A DNA stretch of 64,000 nucleotides from Streptomyces pactum (GTDB lineage: Bacteria > Actinomycetota > Actinomycetes > Streptomycetales > Streptomycetaceae). Below are positions 21,268-30,437 of the stretch, piece after piece. Where the stretch lies: the NCBI RefSeq assembly GCF_002005225.1, contig NZ_CP019724.1, forward strand, positions 6,341,501 to 6,405,500, given 5' to 3'. Every line of letters begins with the position of its first letter. The first letter of the stretch is position 1. The position numbers and the translations under genes were made by a program. The notes beneath the pieces were generated by a model. The model saw only the letters and a list, made by a program, of their open reading frames with translations, ran no database searches and had not been told where the DNA came from.

Positions 21268-23775
21268 ATGTCGTGCATGTCCGTACTGACGCGCGACGAA
21301 GCGCAGACCCGTGCCCGGCTCCTCGACGTCCACCACTACGCGATCGACCTCGATCTGACCCGTGGGGACGAGACCTTCGACTCCCGCACCGTCATCCGGT
21401 TCACCGTCCGCGGCGAGACGGACACCACGGACACCTTCGTCGAGGTCAAGCCCGCCGAGCTGCGCACCGTCACCCTGGACGGACACCCCCTCGACCCGGA
21501 CACCCTGGACGAGAACCGGCTGGCGCTGAAGAACCTCGCCCCCGGCGAGCACGAGCTGCGCCTCGAGGCGGCCATGCGCTACTCCAGCACCGGCGAGGGC
21601 ATGCACCGCTTCACCGACCCCGCCGACGGCGAGACCTACGTCTACACCCAGCTCTTCCTGGACGACGTCCAGCGGGTCTTCGCCGCCTTCGACCAGCCCG
21701 ACCTCAAGGCCGTCTTCGACCTCACCGTCACCGCGCCCAAGGGCTGGACCGTCCTCGCCAACGGCGTCACCGAACACACCGGCGACGGCCACTGGAAGGC
21801 CGCCACGACCCCCCTCATCTCCACCTACCTCGTCGCCGTCGCCGCCGGACCCTGGCACTCCGTACGCACCCAGCACCGAGGCCTGCCCTTCGGCATCCAC
21901 TGCCGCCGCTCCCTCGCCCCCCACCTGGACGCCGACGCCGACGAGCTCTTCGAGGTCACCCGCGGCTGCTTCGACCGCTACCACGAGAAGTTCACCGAGC
22001 CCTACCCCTTCGACTCCTACGACCAGGCGTTCGTCCCCGAGTTCAACGCCGGCGCCATGGAGAACCCGGGCCTGGTGACCTTCCGCGACGAGTTCGTCTT
22101 CCGGTCCGCCGTCACCGACACCCAGCGGCAGACCCGCGCCATGGTCATCGCGCACGAGATGGCCCACATGTGGTTCGGCGACCTCGTCACCCTCAGGTGG
22201 TGGGACGACATCTGGCTGAACGAGTCCTTCGCCGAGTACATGGGCTACCAGACCACCGCCGAGGCCACCCGCTTCACCGGCACCTGGACCGACTTCGGCG
22301 TCACCCGCAAGCCCTGGGGCTACGACGCCGACCAGCGCCCCTCCACCCACCCCGTCGCCCCCGAGAACGTCCAGGACACCGCCTCCGCCCTCCTCAACTT
22401 CGACGGCATCTCCTACGCCAAGGGCGCCTCCGCCCTGCGCCAGCTCGTCGCCTGGCTCGGCGAGAAGGACTTCCTGGCCGGCATCAACACCCACTTCGAC
22501 CGGCACAAGTTCGCCAACGCCACCCTCGCCGACTTCATCGACTCCCTCGCCGCCGCCACCGACCGCGACGTCCACGCCTGGGCGGACGCCTGGCTGCGCA
22601 CCACCGGCGTCGACACCCTCACCCCTCGTGTCACCGGCGACAACGGCAGCCGCGCACTCACCGTCGACCGCACCGGCGCCAGGCCCCACCGCATCGCCGT
22701 CGGCCTCTACGACCGGGACCTCACCGACGAGGGCCGGCTCACCCTGCGCGAGCGCCTCGACCTCGACGTCCCCCAGACCGAGCCCCGCCCCATCGGCAAG
22801 CGCCCCGCCCTGGTCGTCCTCAACGACGGCGACCTGAGCTACGCCAAGATCCGCTTCGAGGCCGAGTCCTTCGAGACCCTGCGCGCCGGCCTGTCCGGCC
22901 TGCCCGACCCGCTCTCCCGGGCCGTCGTCTGGAACGCCCTCAGGGACGCCGTCCGCGACGGCGAGCTCCCCGCCGGCGCCTACCTGGACATCGCGCGCGC
23001 CCACCTCCCGTACGAGACCGACCTCGCCCTCGTCGACGGCGTCCTCGCCTTCGCCACCGCCCAGGTCGCCGACCGCTACGTCACCGCCGAGCAGCGCCCG
23101 GCCGCCCTGGCCACCCTCACCGACCTGTGCCGCGACCTCATCCGCCGCACCGAGGACGGCGACCACCCCGGGCTGCGCCTCATCGCCGTACGCCACCGCA
23201 TCGCCACCGCCGCGCACCCCGACACCATCGCGGCCTGGCTCGCCGACGGCACCGTCCCCGGCGGCCCCGAACTCGACCCCGAGCTGCGCTGGCGCGTCCT
23301 CACCCGCCTCGCCGTCCTCGGCGCCACCGACGAGACCGCCATCGCCGCCGAGCTGGAACGCGACCCGAGCGCCACCGGCCGGGAGGGCGCCGCCCGCTGC
23401 CGCGCCGCACTGCCCGACGCCGAGGCCAAGCGCCGCGCCTGGGACGCCATGTTCGCCTCCGACGACCTCTCCAACTACCACTTCACCGCCACCGCCCAGG
23501 GCTTCTGGCAGCCCGAACAGGCCGACCTCGTGCGGGACTACGTGCCGCGCTACTACGCCGACGCGGTCGCCGTCGCCGCCCGCCGCGGCCCCGCCATCGC
23601 CGACGCCGCCGGCCGCTGGGCCTTCCCCGTCCACGCCGTCGACGCCGGCAACCTGCGCCTCGGCCGGGAGTGCCTGAGCGACGCCGGCTCGATCCCCGCG
23701 CTGCGCCGCAAGCTCACCGACCAGCTCGACGACCTGGCCCGCGCCCTGCGGGTGCGGGAGGCGGACGCGCCCTGA
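21268..23775 (+). CDS. pepN: Aminopeptidase N (M1 family)
   Basis: An M1 zinc aminopeptidase of 835 residues, the usual length for Streptomyces PepN. The exopeptidase motif GAMEN is at residues 262-266, the zinc site HEMAH at 296-300 with the third ligand in WLNESFAEYM near 319, and the catalytic Tyr region in ISYAKGASALRQL near 380. The ERAP1-like C-terminal helical domain fills the second half. ATG 21268 and ATG 21277 are both possible; the second begins SVLTRDEAQTRARLL, close to the family consensus. No signal peptide: a cytoplasmic enzyme releasing N-terminal residues from peptides. Confidence 0.95.
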   Translation: MSCMSVLTRDEAQTRARLLDVHHYAIDLDLTRGDETFDSRTVIRFTVRGETDTTDTFVEVKPAELRTVTLDGHPLDPDTLDENRLALKNLAPGEHELRLEAAMRYSSTGEGMHRFTDPADGETYVYTQLFLDDVQRVFAAFDQPDLKAVFDLTVTAPKGWTVLANGVTEHTGDGHWKAATTPLISTYLVAVAAGPWHSVRTQHRGLPFGIHCRRSLAPHLDADADELFEVTRGCFDRYHEKFTEPYPFDSYDQAFVPEFNAGAMENPGLVTFRDEFVFRSAVTDTQRQTRAMVIAHEMAHMWFGDLVTLRWWDDIWLNESFAEYMGYQTTAEATRFTGTWTDFGVTRKPWGYDADQRPSTHPVAPENVQDTASALLNFDGISYAKGASALRQLVAWLGEKDFLAGINTHFDRHKFANATLADFIDSLAAATDRDVHAWADAWLRTTGVDTLTPRVTGDNGSRALTVDRTGARPHRIAVGLYDRDLTDEGRLTLRERLDLDVPQTEPRPIGKRPALVVLNDGDLSYAKIRFEAESFETLRAGLSGLPDPLSRAVVWNALRDAVRDGELPAGAYLDIARAHLPYETDLALVDGVLAFATAQVADRYVTAEQRPAALATLTDLCRDLIRRTEDGDHPGLRLIAVRHRIATAAHPDTIAAWLADGTVPGGPELDPELRWRVLTRLAVLGATDETAIAAELERDPSATGREGAARCRAALPDAEAKRRAWDAMFASDDLSNYHFTATAQGFWQPEQADLVRDYVPRYYADAVAVAARRGPAIADAAGRWAFPVHAVDAGNLRLGRECLSDAGSIPALRRKLTDQLDDLARALRVREADAP

Positions 23776-23782
23776 CGCCGGA

Positions 23783-23820
23783 CGCGGCCGGTCCCCTGCC
23801 GCCGCGGGGGACCGGCCGCG
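23783..23820 (+). terminator. Terminator after pepN
   Basis: A perfect 14-bp stem (CGCGGCCGGTCCCC at 23783-23796) with a 10-base loop, starting seven bases after the pepN stop codon. Confidence 0.75.
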
Positions 23821-23971
23821 CGTATACCCCTTTCGGGTTGTGATCGTTGGGCTGTCCGGCGTACGGGCGCATCCGCGTTCAAGCTGGAACCCCCGCCCAC
23901 CCGTCGCCCGGCCGCCGCCCTCATCGAGGCGCCGCGCGCCGCCGCGACGCATCGCGCCCGGAGGACAGCCC

Positions 23972-25330
23972 ATGGGCCTGCCGCCCCTCGCCTCGGGCCC
24001 GCACGGCCCCGAGGCCCTGCGGCCCCTGCTCGACACCGTGCTCGACGCGCTGCGCACCGGGGCGGCGGCACGCGGAGGTCCGCTGCCCGCGGGCGGCCCC
24101 GGCGCCGTCACCGCCCGGGTCGCCGCCGCCGTCGGCGAGGTCCTGCCCGACCGGGGCGAGCCCGAGGCGCTCCGCGTCCTGGTCACCGCGCTCGCCGAGG
24201 GCGCCGCCGACCCCGCCCACCCGCTGTGCGCGGCCCACCTGCACGGCCCGCCGCTCGCCGTCGCCACCGCCGCCGACCTCGCCGCGAGCGTCCTCAACCC
24301 CTCCCTCGACTCCTGGGACCAGGCACCCGCCGCCTCCGCGCTGGAAGCCCTGGTCACCCGCGCCCTCGCCCGGGAGACCGGCGCCGCCGACGCCCTGGTC
24401 ACCACCGGCGGCACCGAGTCCAACCAGCTCGCCGTCCTGCTCGCCCGCGAGGCGCACGGCGCGGGCGTACGCGTGGTCCACGGGGCGGGCGCCCACCACT
24501 CGGTGCCCCGCGCCGCCTGGCTGCTGGGACTGCCCGAACCCGTCGCCGTCCCCGCCCCGGCCGGCACCCTCGACCCCGCGGCCCTCGACGAGGCGCTCAC
24601 CCAGGTCCCCGGACCGCACCTCGTCGTCGCCACCGCCGGCACCACCGACGCCGGCCTCATCGACCCGCTGCCCGAGATCGCCGACCGCTGCGCCGCCCAC
24701 CGCGCCCGCCTCCACGTCGACGCCGCCTACGGCGCGGGCCTCCTGTTCAGCGACCGGCACCGCGCCAGACTCGCGGGGCTGGAAGCCGCCCACACGGTCG
24801 CCCTCGACCTGCACAAACTGGGCTGGCAGCCGATCGCCGCCGGTCTCCTCACGGTCCGGGACGCCGACGACCTCGCCGCGCTCCACCACCGCACCGGCTA
24901 CCTCAACGCCGACGACGACACCGACGCCGGACTCCCCGACCTCCTCGGCCGCTCCCCGCGCACCAGCCGCCGACCCGACATCCTCAAGATCGCCGTCACC
25001 CTCAAGGCCCTGGGGCGCGGCGGGATCGGCGCCCTCGTCGACGAGGTCTGCCTGCTCGCCGAGCGGTTCGCCGCCCTCGTCCACGACCACCCCGGCTTCG
25101 AGCTGTACGCCCCGCCCACCATCAGCACGGTCCTGTTCCGGCCCGCCCACGCCACCGACGACGCCGTCGCCGCCGTACGCCGGGCCCTGCTCACCACCGG
25201 CGGCGCCGTCCTCGGCCGCGCCCGTGCCGACGGCCGGCTCTGGCTCAAGGCGACCCTGCTCAACCCCCACACCCGGCCCGACGACCTGGCCGCCCTCCTG
25301 ACCCTCGTGGAAGGACACGTCCCGCGATGA
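23972..25330 (+). CDS. Pyridoxal-phosphate-dependent (diamine-type) decarboxylase
   Basis: A 452-residue group II decarboxylase related to DesA-type lysine and diaminobutyrate decarboxylases. Motifs: VTTGGTESNQLAVLLAR near residue 145, HHSVPRAAWLLG near 172, HVDAAYGAGLLF with the cofactor aspartate near 250, and the PLP lysine K282 in LDLHKLGWQP. The ATG at 23972 is preceded by a strong GGAGG. Its stop overlaps the start of an L-lysine/L-ornithine-type N-monooxygenase (ATGA), the same pairing that opens desferrioxamine pathways, where lysine is decarboxylated to cadaverine and then N-hydroxylated. No acyltransferase or NIS synthetase gene follows here. The true amino-acid substrate cannot be read from the sequence. 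Confidence 0.85.
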   Translation: MGLPPLASGPHGPEALRPLLDTVLDALRTGAAARGGPLPAGGPGAVTARVAAAVGEVLPDRGEPEALRVLVTALAEGAADPAHPLCAAHLHGPPLAVATAADLAASVLNPSLDSWDQAPAASALEALVTRALARETGAADALVTTGGTESNQLAVLLAREAHGAGVRVVHGAGAHHSVPRAAWLLGLPEPVAVPAPAGTLDPAALDEALTQVPGPHLVVATAGTTDAGLIDPLPEIADRCAAHRARLHVDAAYGAGLLFSDRHRARLAGLEAAHTVALDLHKLGWQPIAAGLLTVRDADDLAALHHRTGYLNADDDTDAGLPDLLGRSPRTSRRPDILKIAVTLKALGRGGIGALVDEVCLLAERFAALVHDHPGFELYAPPTISTVLFRPAHATDDAVAAVRRALLTTGGAVLGRARADGRLWLKATLLNPHTRPDDLAALLTLVEGHVPR

Positions 25331-26739
25331 CCACCGCCGCGCACCACACCCCCGACGCCCCCCGCGACCTCGTCGGCATCGGCATCGGCCCCTTCAACCT
25401 CTCCCTCGCCGCCCTCGCCGACCCCCTCACCGGCCTCGACGCCGTCTTCTACGACCAGCGCCCCGCCTTCCACTGGCACCCCGGCCTGCTGATCGACGGC
25501 GCGCGCGTCCAGGTGCCCTTCCTCGCCGACCTGGTCACCCTCGCCGACCCGGCCAGCCCCTGGACCTTCCTCAACCACCTCAGGGCCCGCGAACGCCTCT
25601 TCCCCTTCTACTTCGCCGAACGCTTCCACATCCAGCGCGCCGAGTACGACGCCTACTGCCGCTGGGTCGCCGAGAACCTCCCCTCCCTCCGCTTCCACCA
25701 CCAGGTCGACGCCGTCCGCTGGAACCCGGAACGCGGACTCTTCGAGGTCGACTACACCCAGCTCGACGCCGACGGCGAGGCCGAGGCCCTCGGCCGCACC
25801 CACGCCCGCAACGTCGTCCTGGGCGTCGGCACCGAGCCGTACGTCCCCGACCCGCTCCGCCCCCTCGTCGACGACCCCGGCGTTCCCGTCGTCCACGCCG
25901 CCCACTACCTCGACCACCGCGACGGGCTCCTCGCCGCCGGACACGTCACCGTCATCGGCACCGGCCAGTCCGGCGCGGAGGTCTTCCTCGACCTGCTCCG
26001 ACACCGGCCCGCCGGCCGCGAGAAACTGCACTGGCTCGGCCGCACCGAGGCCTTCGCGCCCATGGAGTACTCCAAGCTCGGCCTGGAGCACTTCACCCCC
26101 GACTACACCCGCTACTTCCACGGCCTGGTCGAGCCCGTCCGCGACCGGCTCGTCGCCTCGCAGTGGCAGCTCCACAAAGGCATCGACGCCGACACCACCG
26201 CCGCCATCCACGACGAGCTCTACCGGCGCACCCTCGACGGCGGCTGGCCCGACACCGTCCTCACCCCCGGCGTCCACGTCCGCACCGCCGGCCGCATCGC
26301 CACCACCCAGGTCGAACTCCATCTGGAACACGCCCAGCAGAAGACCCGCTCCCGCCTCACCACCGACGCCGTCGTCCTCGCCACCGGCTACCGCGAACGC
26401 CCCCTGGGCCGCGTCCTCGCCGGCCTCGACCCCTACATGCGGCGCGACGGCCACGAGCGCCCCCGCGTCGACGAGCGCTTCCGCCTCGTCCTCGACCCCT
26501 GCGTCACCGGATCGGTCTACGTCCAGAACGCCGAGACGCACACCCACGGCGTCGGCGCGCCCGACCTCGGCCTCGGCGCCTGGCGCGGCGCGACCATCCT
26601 GAACGACCTGACGGGGCAGGAGCCGTACCCGCTGCCCCGCCGCACCGCCTTCACCACCTTCGGCCTGGAGCGGGGACTGCCCCAGATCCCCTCCGCACGC
26701 GGCCGGCGGGCGCTGACCCCGCTGGTGGAGGGAATCTGA
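25327..26739 (+). CDS. Lysine/ornithine N-monooxygenase family flavoprotein
   Basis: A 470-residue FAD/NADPH hydroxylase of the IucD/DesB/SidA family, adding oxygen to the terminal amine of lysine, ornithine or a diamine. It shows the FAD motif VGIGIGPFNLSLAAL at the N-terminus, VPFLADLVTLADPASPWTFLNHL typical of the family, the NADPH motif VIGTGQSGAEVFLDLL near residue 215, and the C-terminal ATGYRERPL near 355. Length is normal. Its ATG overlaps the decarboxylase stop, so both are co-translated. A primary diamine such as cadaverine or putrescine is the likely substrate by analogy with DesB; this is inference. Confidence 0.87.
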   Translation: MTTAAHHTPDAPRDLVGIGIGPFNLSLAALADPLTGLDAVFYDQRPAFHWHPGLLIDGARVQVPFLADLVTLADPASPWTFLNHLRARERLFPFYFAERFHIQRAEYDAYCRWVAENLPSLRFHHQVDAVRWNPERGLFEVDYTQLDADGEAEALGRTHARNVVLGVGTEPYVPDPLRPLVDDPGVPVVHAAHYLDHRDGLLAAGHVTVIGTGQSGAEVFLDLLRHRPAGREKLHWLGRTEAFAPMEYSKLGLEHFTPDYTRYFHGLVEPVRDRLVASQWQLHKGIDADTTAAIHDELYRRTLDGGWPDTVLTPGVHVRTAGRIATTQVELHLEHAQQKTRSRLTTDAVVLATGYRERPLGRVLAGLDPYMRRDGHERPRVDERFRLVLDPCVTGSVYVQNAETHTHGVGAPDLGLGAWRGATILNDLTGQEPYPLPRRTAFTTFGLERGLPQIPSARGRRALTPLVEGI

Positions 26740-26763
26740 GGCGGCTCCCCAGGCGGTGCGGGC

Positions 26764-28569
26764 TCAGAACACCGGCGTGCCGTTCCGTGTCAGCGACCAG
26801 TCCACGGACGCGAAGTCCCTCGGGTCCAGCACGCCCTTCGCCGTCGCCCACTCGGCGATCCGGGTGCGGATCTCGGTCGACTCCGACCACAGCTCCCTGG
26901 CCGACGCCACGTGCGGGAAGGCGCCGCCGCCGTTGGCCCGGTAGTTGTTCACCGCCAGCACGAACTGCTGGGTGTCGTCCAGCGGGGCACCGCCGTGGGC
27001 GAGGTTCTTCACGCGCGAACCGGGCGCCTGCGCGATGTCGATCTCGTACGTCAGGCCCGACACGTAGTCGTAGTTGTAGTCCGGGCGGCCGTTCGCGTTG
27101 GTCAGCTCGTCCACGTTCACCGGCGCACCCGCCGCGGTCCGGACGTAGTACTCCGCCGAGTACTCCAGGTACGCCCGCAACTGGGCGCCGGTCATCAGCT
27201 TCGCCACCAGGGTGTTGTCGTACACGTACAGGCTCGACAGGTCCCGGATGGTCACCTCGCCGGCCGGGATCTCCGAGGTCCGCGAGAAGGGCGACGCCTG
27301 CGCCAGGACCGGCAGCGCGGCGTACTCCGTGCCGGCCAGCGCCTCCTTGACCACGTCCTCCTGCACCCTGGTGATCAGGTCGATGATCGGGGCGTCCTTG
27401 TACCGCGCCTCCACCGTCGTCAGCGTCTCGGTGGCGGTGCCGACGACCTGGTTGACGTACGCCACGACCTTCGTGTGTTCGTCCGTCAGCAGCTCGGTGA
27501 TCCGGGGGTCGTCCTCGACCGTGGCGCAGTCGCGCAGCGACGCCCTGACCGACTCCACGTGCCAGCGGCCCCGCTCGAATACCAGCTCGAAGTCGAAGAG
27601 GGTGAGCCGCTCGGCGTAGCACAGCGGCTCCGACAGCACGACCGTCTTCCCGGTCTCCTCGTTGACGACCTTCAGCTCCGCGATCTCCTGGTGCGCGTGC
27701 CCGACGAGGATCGCGTCGATGCCCGGCACCTGCCTGGCCACGTTGGCCGCCGCGTTCTCGACGTACGGGATCTGGTCACCGTAGGAGGAGGTGCCGGACG
27801 TCCCCGAGTGCGCCGAGACGACCACCACGTCCGCGCCCATCGAGCGCAGCTTCGGCACCCACTTGGCCGCCTGCTCCTCAAGCCCCGGGAAGGCCAGCTT
27901 GCCCTGCACGTACGCCTTGTCCCAGATCGCGATGCCCGGGTTGGTCAGACCCAGCACCGCCACCTTCACCGGCGGCGCGCCCTTCACCCGGAAGGTCTTC
28001 ATGAAGTACGGCGGGAAGGCGGGCTTCAGCGTCTTCGCGTCCACCGCGTTCGCGCCGAGCAGCGGGAAGTCGCACTGCTCCTCGAACCTGCGCAGCGTCT
28101 CGATGCCGTAGTTGAACTCGTGGTTGCCCAGCGCCACCGCGTCGTACCCGATCGCGTTCATCGCCTGCGCCATCGGGTGCACCGGGCCGCCCTCGGCGGT
28201 GATCGGGTCGACCTTCGCGTAGTAGTACGTCAGCGGGGTGCCCTGGATGGTGTCGCCCGCGTCCAGCAGCAGCGTGTTGTGGCGGCCCTTCTCCTCGCGG
28301 ACCTGGTCCACCAGCGTGGAGACGCGGGCCAGCCCCTGGGCGTTGCCGGCCGCGTCCGCGTACTCGGCGTCCTTGAAGTAGTCCCAGTTGAAGACGTGTC
28401 CGTGCAGGTCGGTGGTGCCCAGCACGGTCAGCGCGTACCGCTTGGGCTTCTTGCGGCCCTTGTGAGCGGAGGCCGCCCCGGCCGCCGGAGCCGCCGCCGC
28501 GCCGGCCAGCGCCACCCCCGCCCCCGTCACGGCGGACCTGCTCAGGAACTTCCGGCGGTTCAACGGCAT
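26764..28569 (-). CDS. Tat-exported bifunctional nucleotidase/phosphodiesterase
   Basis: A 601-residue metallophosphatase of the 5'-nucleotidase/CpdB family. The twin-arginine signal NRRKFLSRSAVTGAGVALAG is at residues 4-23, so it is exported folded. The metallophosphatase domain has TTDLHGHVFNWDYFKD, AGDTIQGTPL, GNHEFNYG and GHAHQE; the C-terminal nucleotide-binding domain has YSAEYYVRTA and NNYRANGGGAFP. The pattern after TDLHGH is closer to 2',3'-cyclic nucleotide phosphodiesterases than to UshA. The ATG follows GAGGAG. It probably scavenges phosphate and nucleosides outside the cell. Confidence 0.9.
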   Translation of the reverse strand: MPLNRRKFLSRSAVTGAGVALAGAAAAPAAGAASAHKGRKKPKRYALTVLGTTDLHGHVFNWDYFKDAEYADAAGNAQGLARVSTLVDQVREEKGRHNTLLLDAGDTIQGTPLTYYYAKVDPITAEGGPVHPMAQAMNAIGYDAVALGNHEFNYGIETLRRFEEQCDFPLLGANAVDAKTLKPAFPPYFMKTFRVKGAPPVKVAVLGLTNPGIAIWDKAYVQGKLAFPGLEEQAAKWVPKLRSMGADVVVVSAHSGTSGTSSYGDQIPYVENAAANVARQVPGIDAILVGHAHQEIAELKVVNEETGKTVVLSEPLCYAERLTLFDFELVFERGRWHVESVRASLRDCATVEDDPRITELLTDEHTKVVAYVNQVVGTATETLTTVEARYKDAPIIDLITRVQEDVVKEALAGTEYAALPVLAQASPFSRTSEIPAGEVTIRDLSSLYVYDNTLVAKLMTGAQLRAYLEYSAEYYVRTAAGAPVNVDELTNANGRPDYNYDYVSGLTYEIDIAQAPGSRVKNLAHGGAPLDDTQQFVLAVNNYRANGGGAFPHVASARELWSESTEIRTRIAEWATAKGVLDPRDFASVDWSLTRNGTPVF

Positions 28570-28770
28570 GGCTGACTCTCCTCGGCGACCCGTCACATCA
28601 CTGACAACGCGCGTAGATTCTGTCCTGAACATGGCGCCTGTCAAGAGTGGTCGTCCTGCGGAATGCTCATCGGAGCGGCTCGGTGCACAATTCAACACTT
28701 GTCAATAGCCCTTTACCCAAAGGTTGTTGAGTGGACATGCGTGGCCAATTCGCTACCGGTCGGTAAGTCA

Positions 28771-28776
28771 TAGGCT
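28771..28776 (+). promoter_or_regulatory. Candidate leaderless promoter -10 (TAGGCT) of pyk
   Basis: TAGGCT ends six bases before the pyk ATG and there is no ribosome-binding site, which fits a leaderless transcript. No good -35 is visible. Confidence 0.45.
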
Positions 28777-28782
28777 CGACTC

Positions 28783-30213
28783 ATGCGCCGAGCAAAGATC
28801 GTCTGTACCCTTGGGCCCGCCACCGACTCGTACGACCAGATCAAGGACCTGGTCGACGCCGGAATGGACATCGCCCGCTTCAATTTCAGCCATGGCACCC
28901 ACGCCGAACACGAAGAGCGTTATCACCGTGTCCGCAAGGCGTCCGACGAGACCGGCCGCAGCGTGGGCGCCCTCGCCGACCTTCAGGGTCCGAAGATCCG
29001 GCTCGGCCACTTCGCCGAAGGCCCCGTACTCCTTGAACGCGGCGACACCTTCACCATCACCGTCGAAGAGGGCGTCGACGGTGACCGTCACACCTGCGGC
29101 ACCACCTACGCCGGCCTCGCCGCCGACGTCACCCCCGGTGAGCGCGTCCTCGTCGACGACGGCAAGGTCTGCCTGGAGGTCACCGGCGTCGACGGCCCCC
29201 GGGTGCGGACCACGGTGGTCGAGGGCGGCATGGTCTCCGACCACAAGGGTCTCAACCTCCCCGGCGTCGCCGTGTCCGTCCCGGCCCTCTCCAAGAAGGA
29301 CGAGGACGACCTGCGCTGGGCGCTGCGGAGCGGCTTCGACGTCATCGCCCTGTCCTTCGTCCGCAGCGGCCGGGACGTCCTCGACGTCCACCGCATCATG
29401 GACGAGGAGGGCCGCCGCCTCCCCGTCATCGCCAAGGTCGAGAAGCCGCAGGCCGTGGAGAACATCGAGGACATCGTCGCGGCCTTCGACGGCATCATGG
29501 TCGCCCGGGGCGACCTCGGTGTCGAAATGCCCCTGGAGCAGGTCCCCATCGTCCAGAAGCGCGCGATCAAGCTCGCCAAGCGCAACGCCAAGCCGGTCAT
29601 CGTCGCGACCCAGATGCTCGACTCGATGATCGACAACGCCCGTCCGACCCGTGCGGAGGCGTCCGACGTGGCCAACGCGGTCATCGACGGCACGGACGCG
29701 GTGATGCTCTCCGGCGAGACGAGCGTCGGCAAGCACGCGACCGACACGGTGCGCACGATGGCCCGGATCGTCGAGGCGGCGGAGGAGGACATCCTCGCCA
29801 AGGGGCTGCCCCCGCTGACCGAGCGCAACAAGCCCCGCACCCAGGGCGGCGCGGTCGCCCGCGCGGCGGCGGAGATCGGTGACTTCCTCGGCGCGAGGTA
29901 CCTGGTCGCCTTCACCCAGTCGGGCGACACCGTCCGCCGCCTGTCCCGCTACCGCTCACCCATCCCGCTGCTCGCCTTCACCCCCGAGCCGGCGACGCGT
30001 TCGCAGCTCAGCCTGACCTGGGGGGTGGAGACCTTCCTCGGCCCGCACGCGGACTCCACGGATGCGATGGTCGATCAGGTCGACCAACTGCTCACCAGGT
30101 ACGGGCGCTGCGAAAAAGGTGACGTCGTGGTCATCACGGCCGGTTCGCCGCCCGGGGTGTCGGGTACGACGAATCTCGTGCGGGTGCACCACATCGGGGA
30201 GGACGACCGCTGA
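28783..30213 (+). CDS. pyk: Pyruvate kinase
   Basis: Pyruvate kinase, 476 residues, transferring phosphate from phosphoenolpyruvate to ADP. Motifs in order: RRAKIVCTLGPATDSYDQI at the start, FNFSHGTHAEHEERYHRVR, GPKIRLGHFA, ALSFVRSGRDV, IAKVEKPQAVENIEDIV with the catalytic lysine, MVARGDLGVEMPLEQVP with the metal ligands, and MLSGETSVGKHATDTVRTM. The C-terminal allosteric domain is present. The ATG at 28783 has no Shine-Dalgarno sequence and a -10-like hexamer six bases upstream. A terminal tRNA gene in the opposite orientation follows 50 bases downstream. Confidence 0.97.
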   Translation: MRRAKIVCTLGPATDSYDQIKDLVDAGMDIARFNFSHGTHAEHEERYHRVRKASDETGRSVGALADLQGPKIRLGHFAEGPVLLERGDTFTITVEEGVDGDRHTCGTTYAGLAADVTPGERVLVDDGKVCLEVTGVDGPRVRTTVVEGGMVSDHKGLNLPGVAVSVPALSKKDEDDLRWALRSGFDVIALSFVRSGRDVLDVHRIMDEEGRRLPVIAKVEKPQAVENIEDIVAAFDGIMVARGDLGVEMPLEQVPIVQKRAIKLAKRNAKPVIVATQMLDSMIDNARPTRAEASDVANAVIDGTDAVMLSGETSVGKHATDTVRTMARIVEAAEEDILAKGLPPLTERNKPRTQGGAVARAAAEIGDFLGARYLVAFTQSGDTVRRLSRYRSPIPLLAFTPEPATRSQLSLTWGVETFLGPHADSTDAMVDQVDQLLTRYGRCEKGDVVVITAGSPPGVSGTTNLVRVHHIGEDDR

Positions 30214-30262
30214 ACGGGTGCCCCACGGACGTCTCGGAGATGCCTTCGAAATGAAGGTAAAG

Positions 30263-30336
30263 TGCCCCGGGTGGGACTCGAACCCACACTGAATGCCTTT
30301 TGAGGGCATCGTCTCTGCCGATTGGACTACCGGAGC
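30263..30336 (-). tRNA. tRNA with CAA anticodon (tRNA-Leu, UUG), short variable arm
   Basis: A 74-base cloverleaf without encoded CCA. Acceptor stem GCTCCGG/CCGGGGC (one U-G pair), discriminator A. D arm GTCC with a mismatch at its last pair and GG in the loop. Anticodon stem ATGCC/GGCAT around the seven-base loop CTCAAAA, giving U33 and anticodon CAA. Variable region only TCAGT (five bases). T stem GTGGG/CCCAC with loop TTCGAGT. CAA reads the leucine codon UUG, and A73 suits leucyl-tRNA synthetase, but bacterial leucine tRNAs normally have a long variable arm. The fold and anticodon position are clear; the leucine assignment rests on the anticodon. Confidence 0.85.
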
Positions 30337-30437
30337 CTCTTCGAACCGAAGGTCAGTGTAGCCCCTCGGTGACTCAAACATACAGGAGCTAGGTAGGCTC
30401 TTGTCAGCAGTACCCCTGCCCCGAACGAGGAGCCCAC

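Noticed and set aside
23972..26739. Calling the pair desA-desB.
   Set aside because: No desC or desD follows, and the decarboxylase substrate is not certain.
28570..28770. PHO boxes upstream of the nucleotidase.
   Set aside because: Only one GTTCA-like element is visible; the 11-bp direct repeats that PhoP needs are absent.
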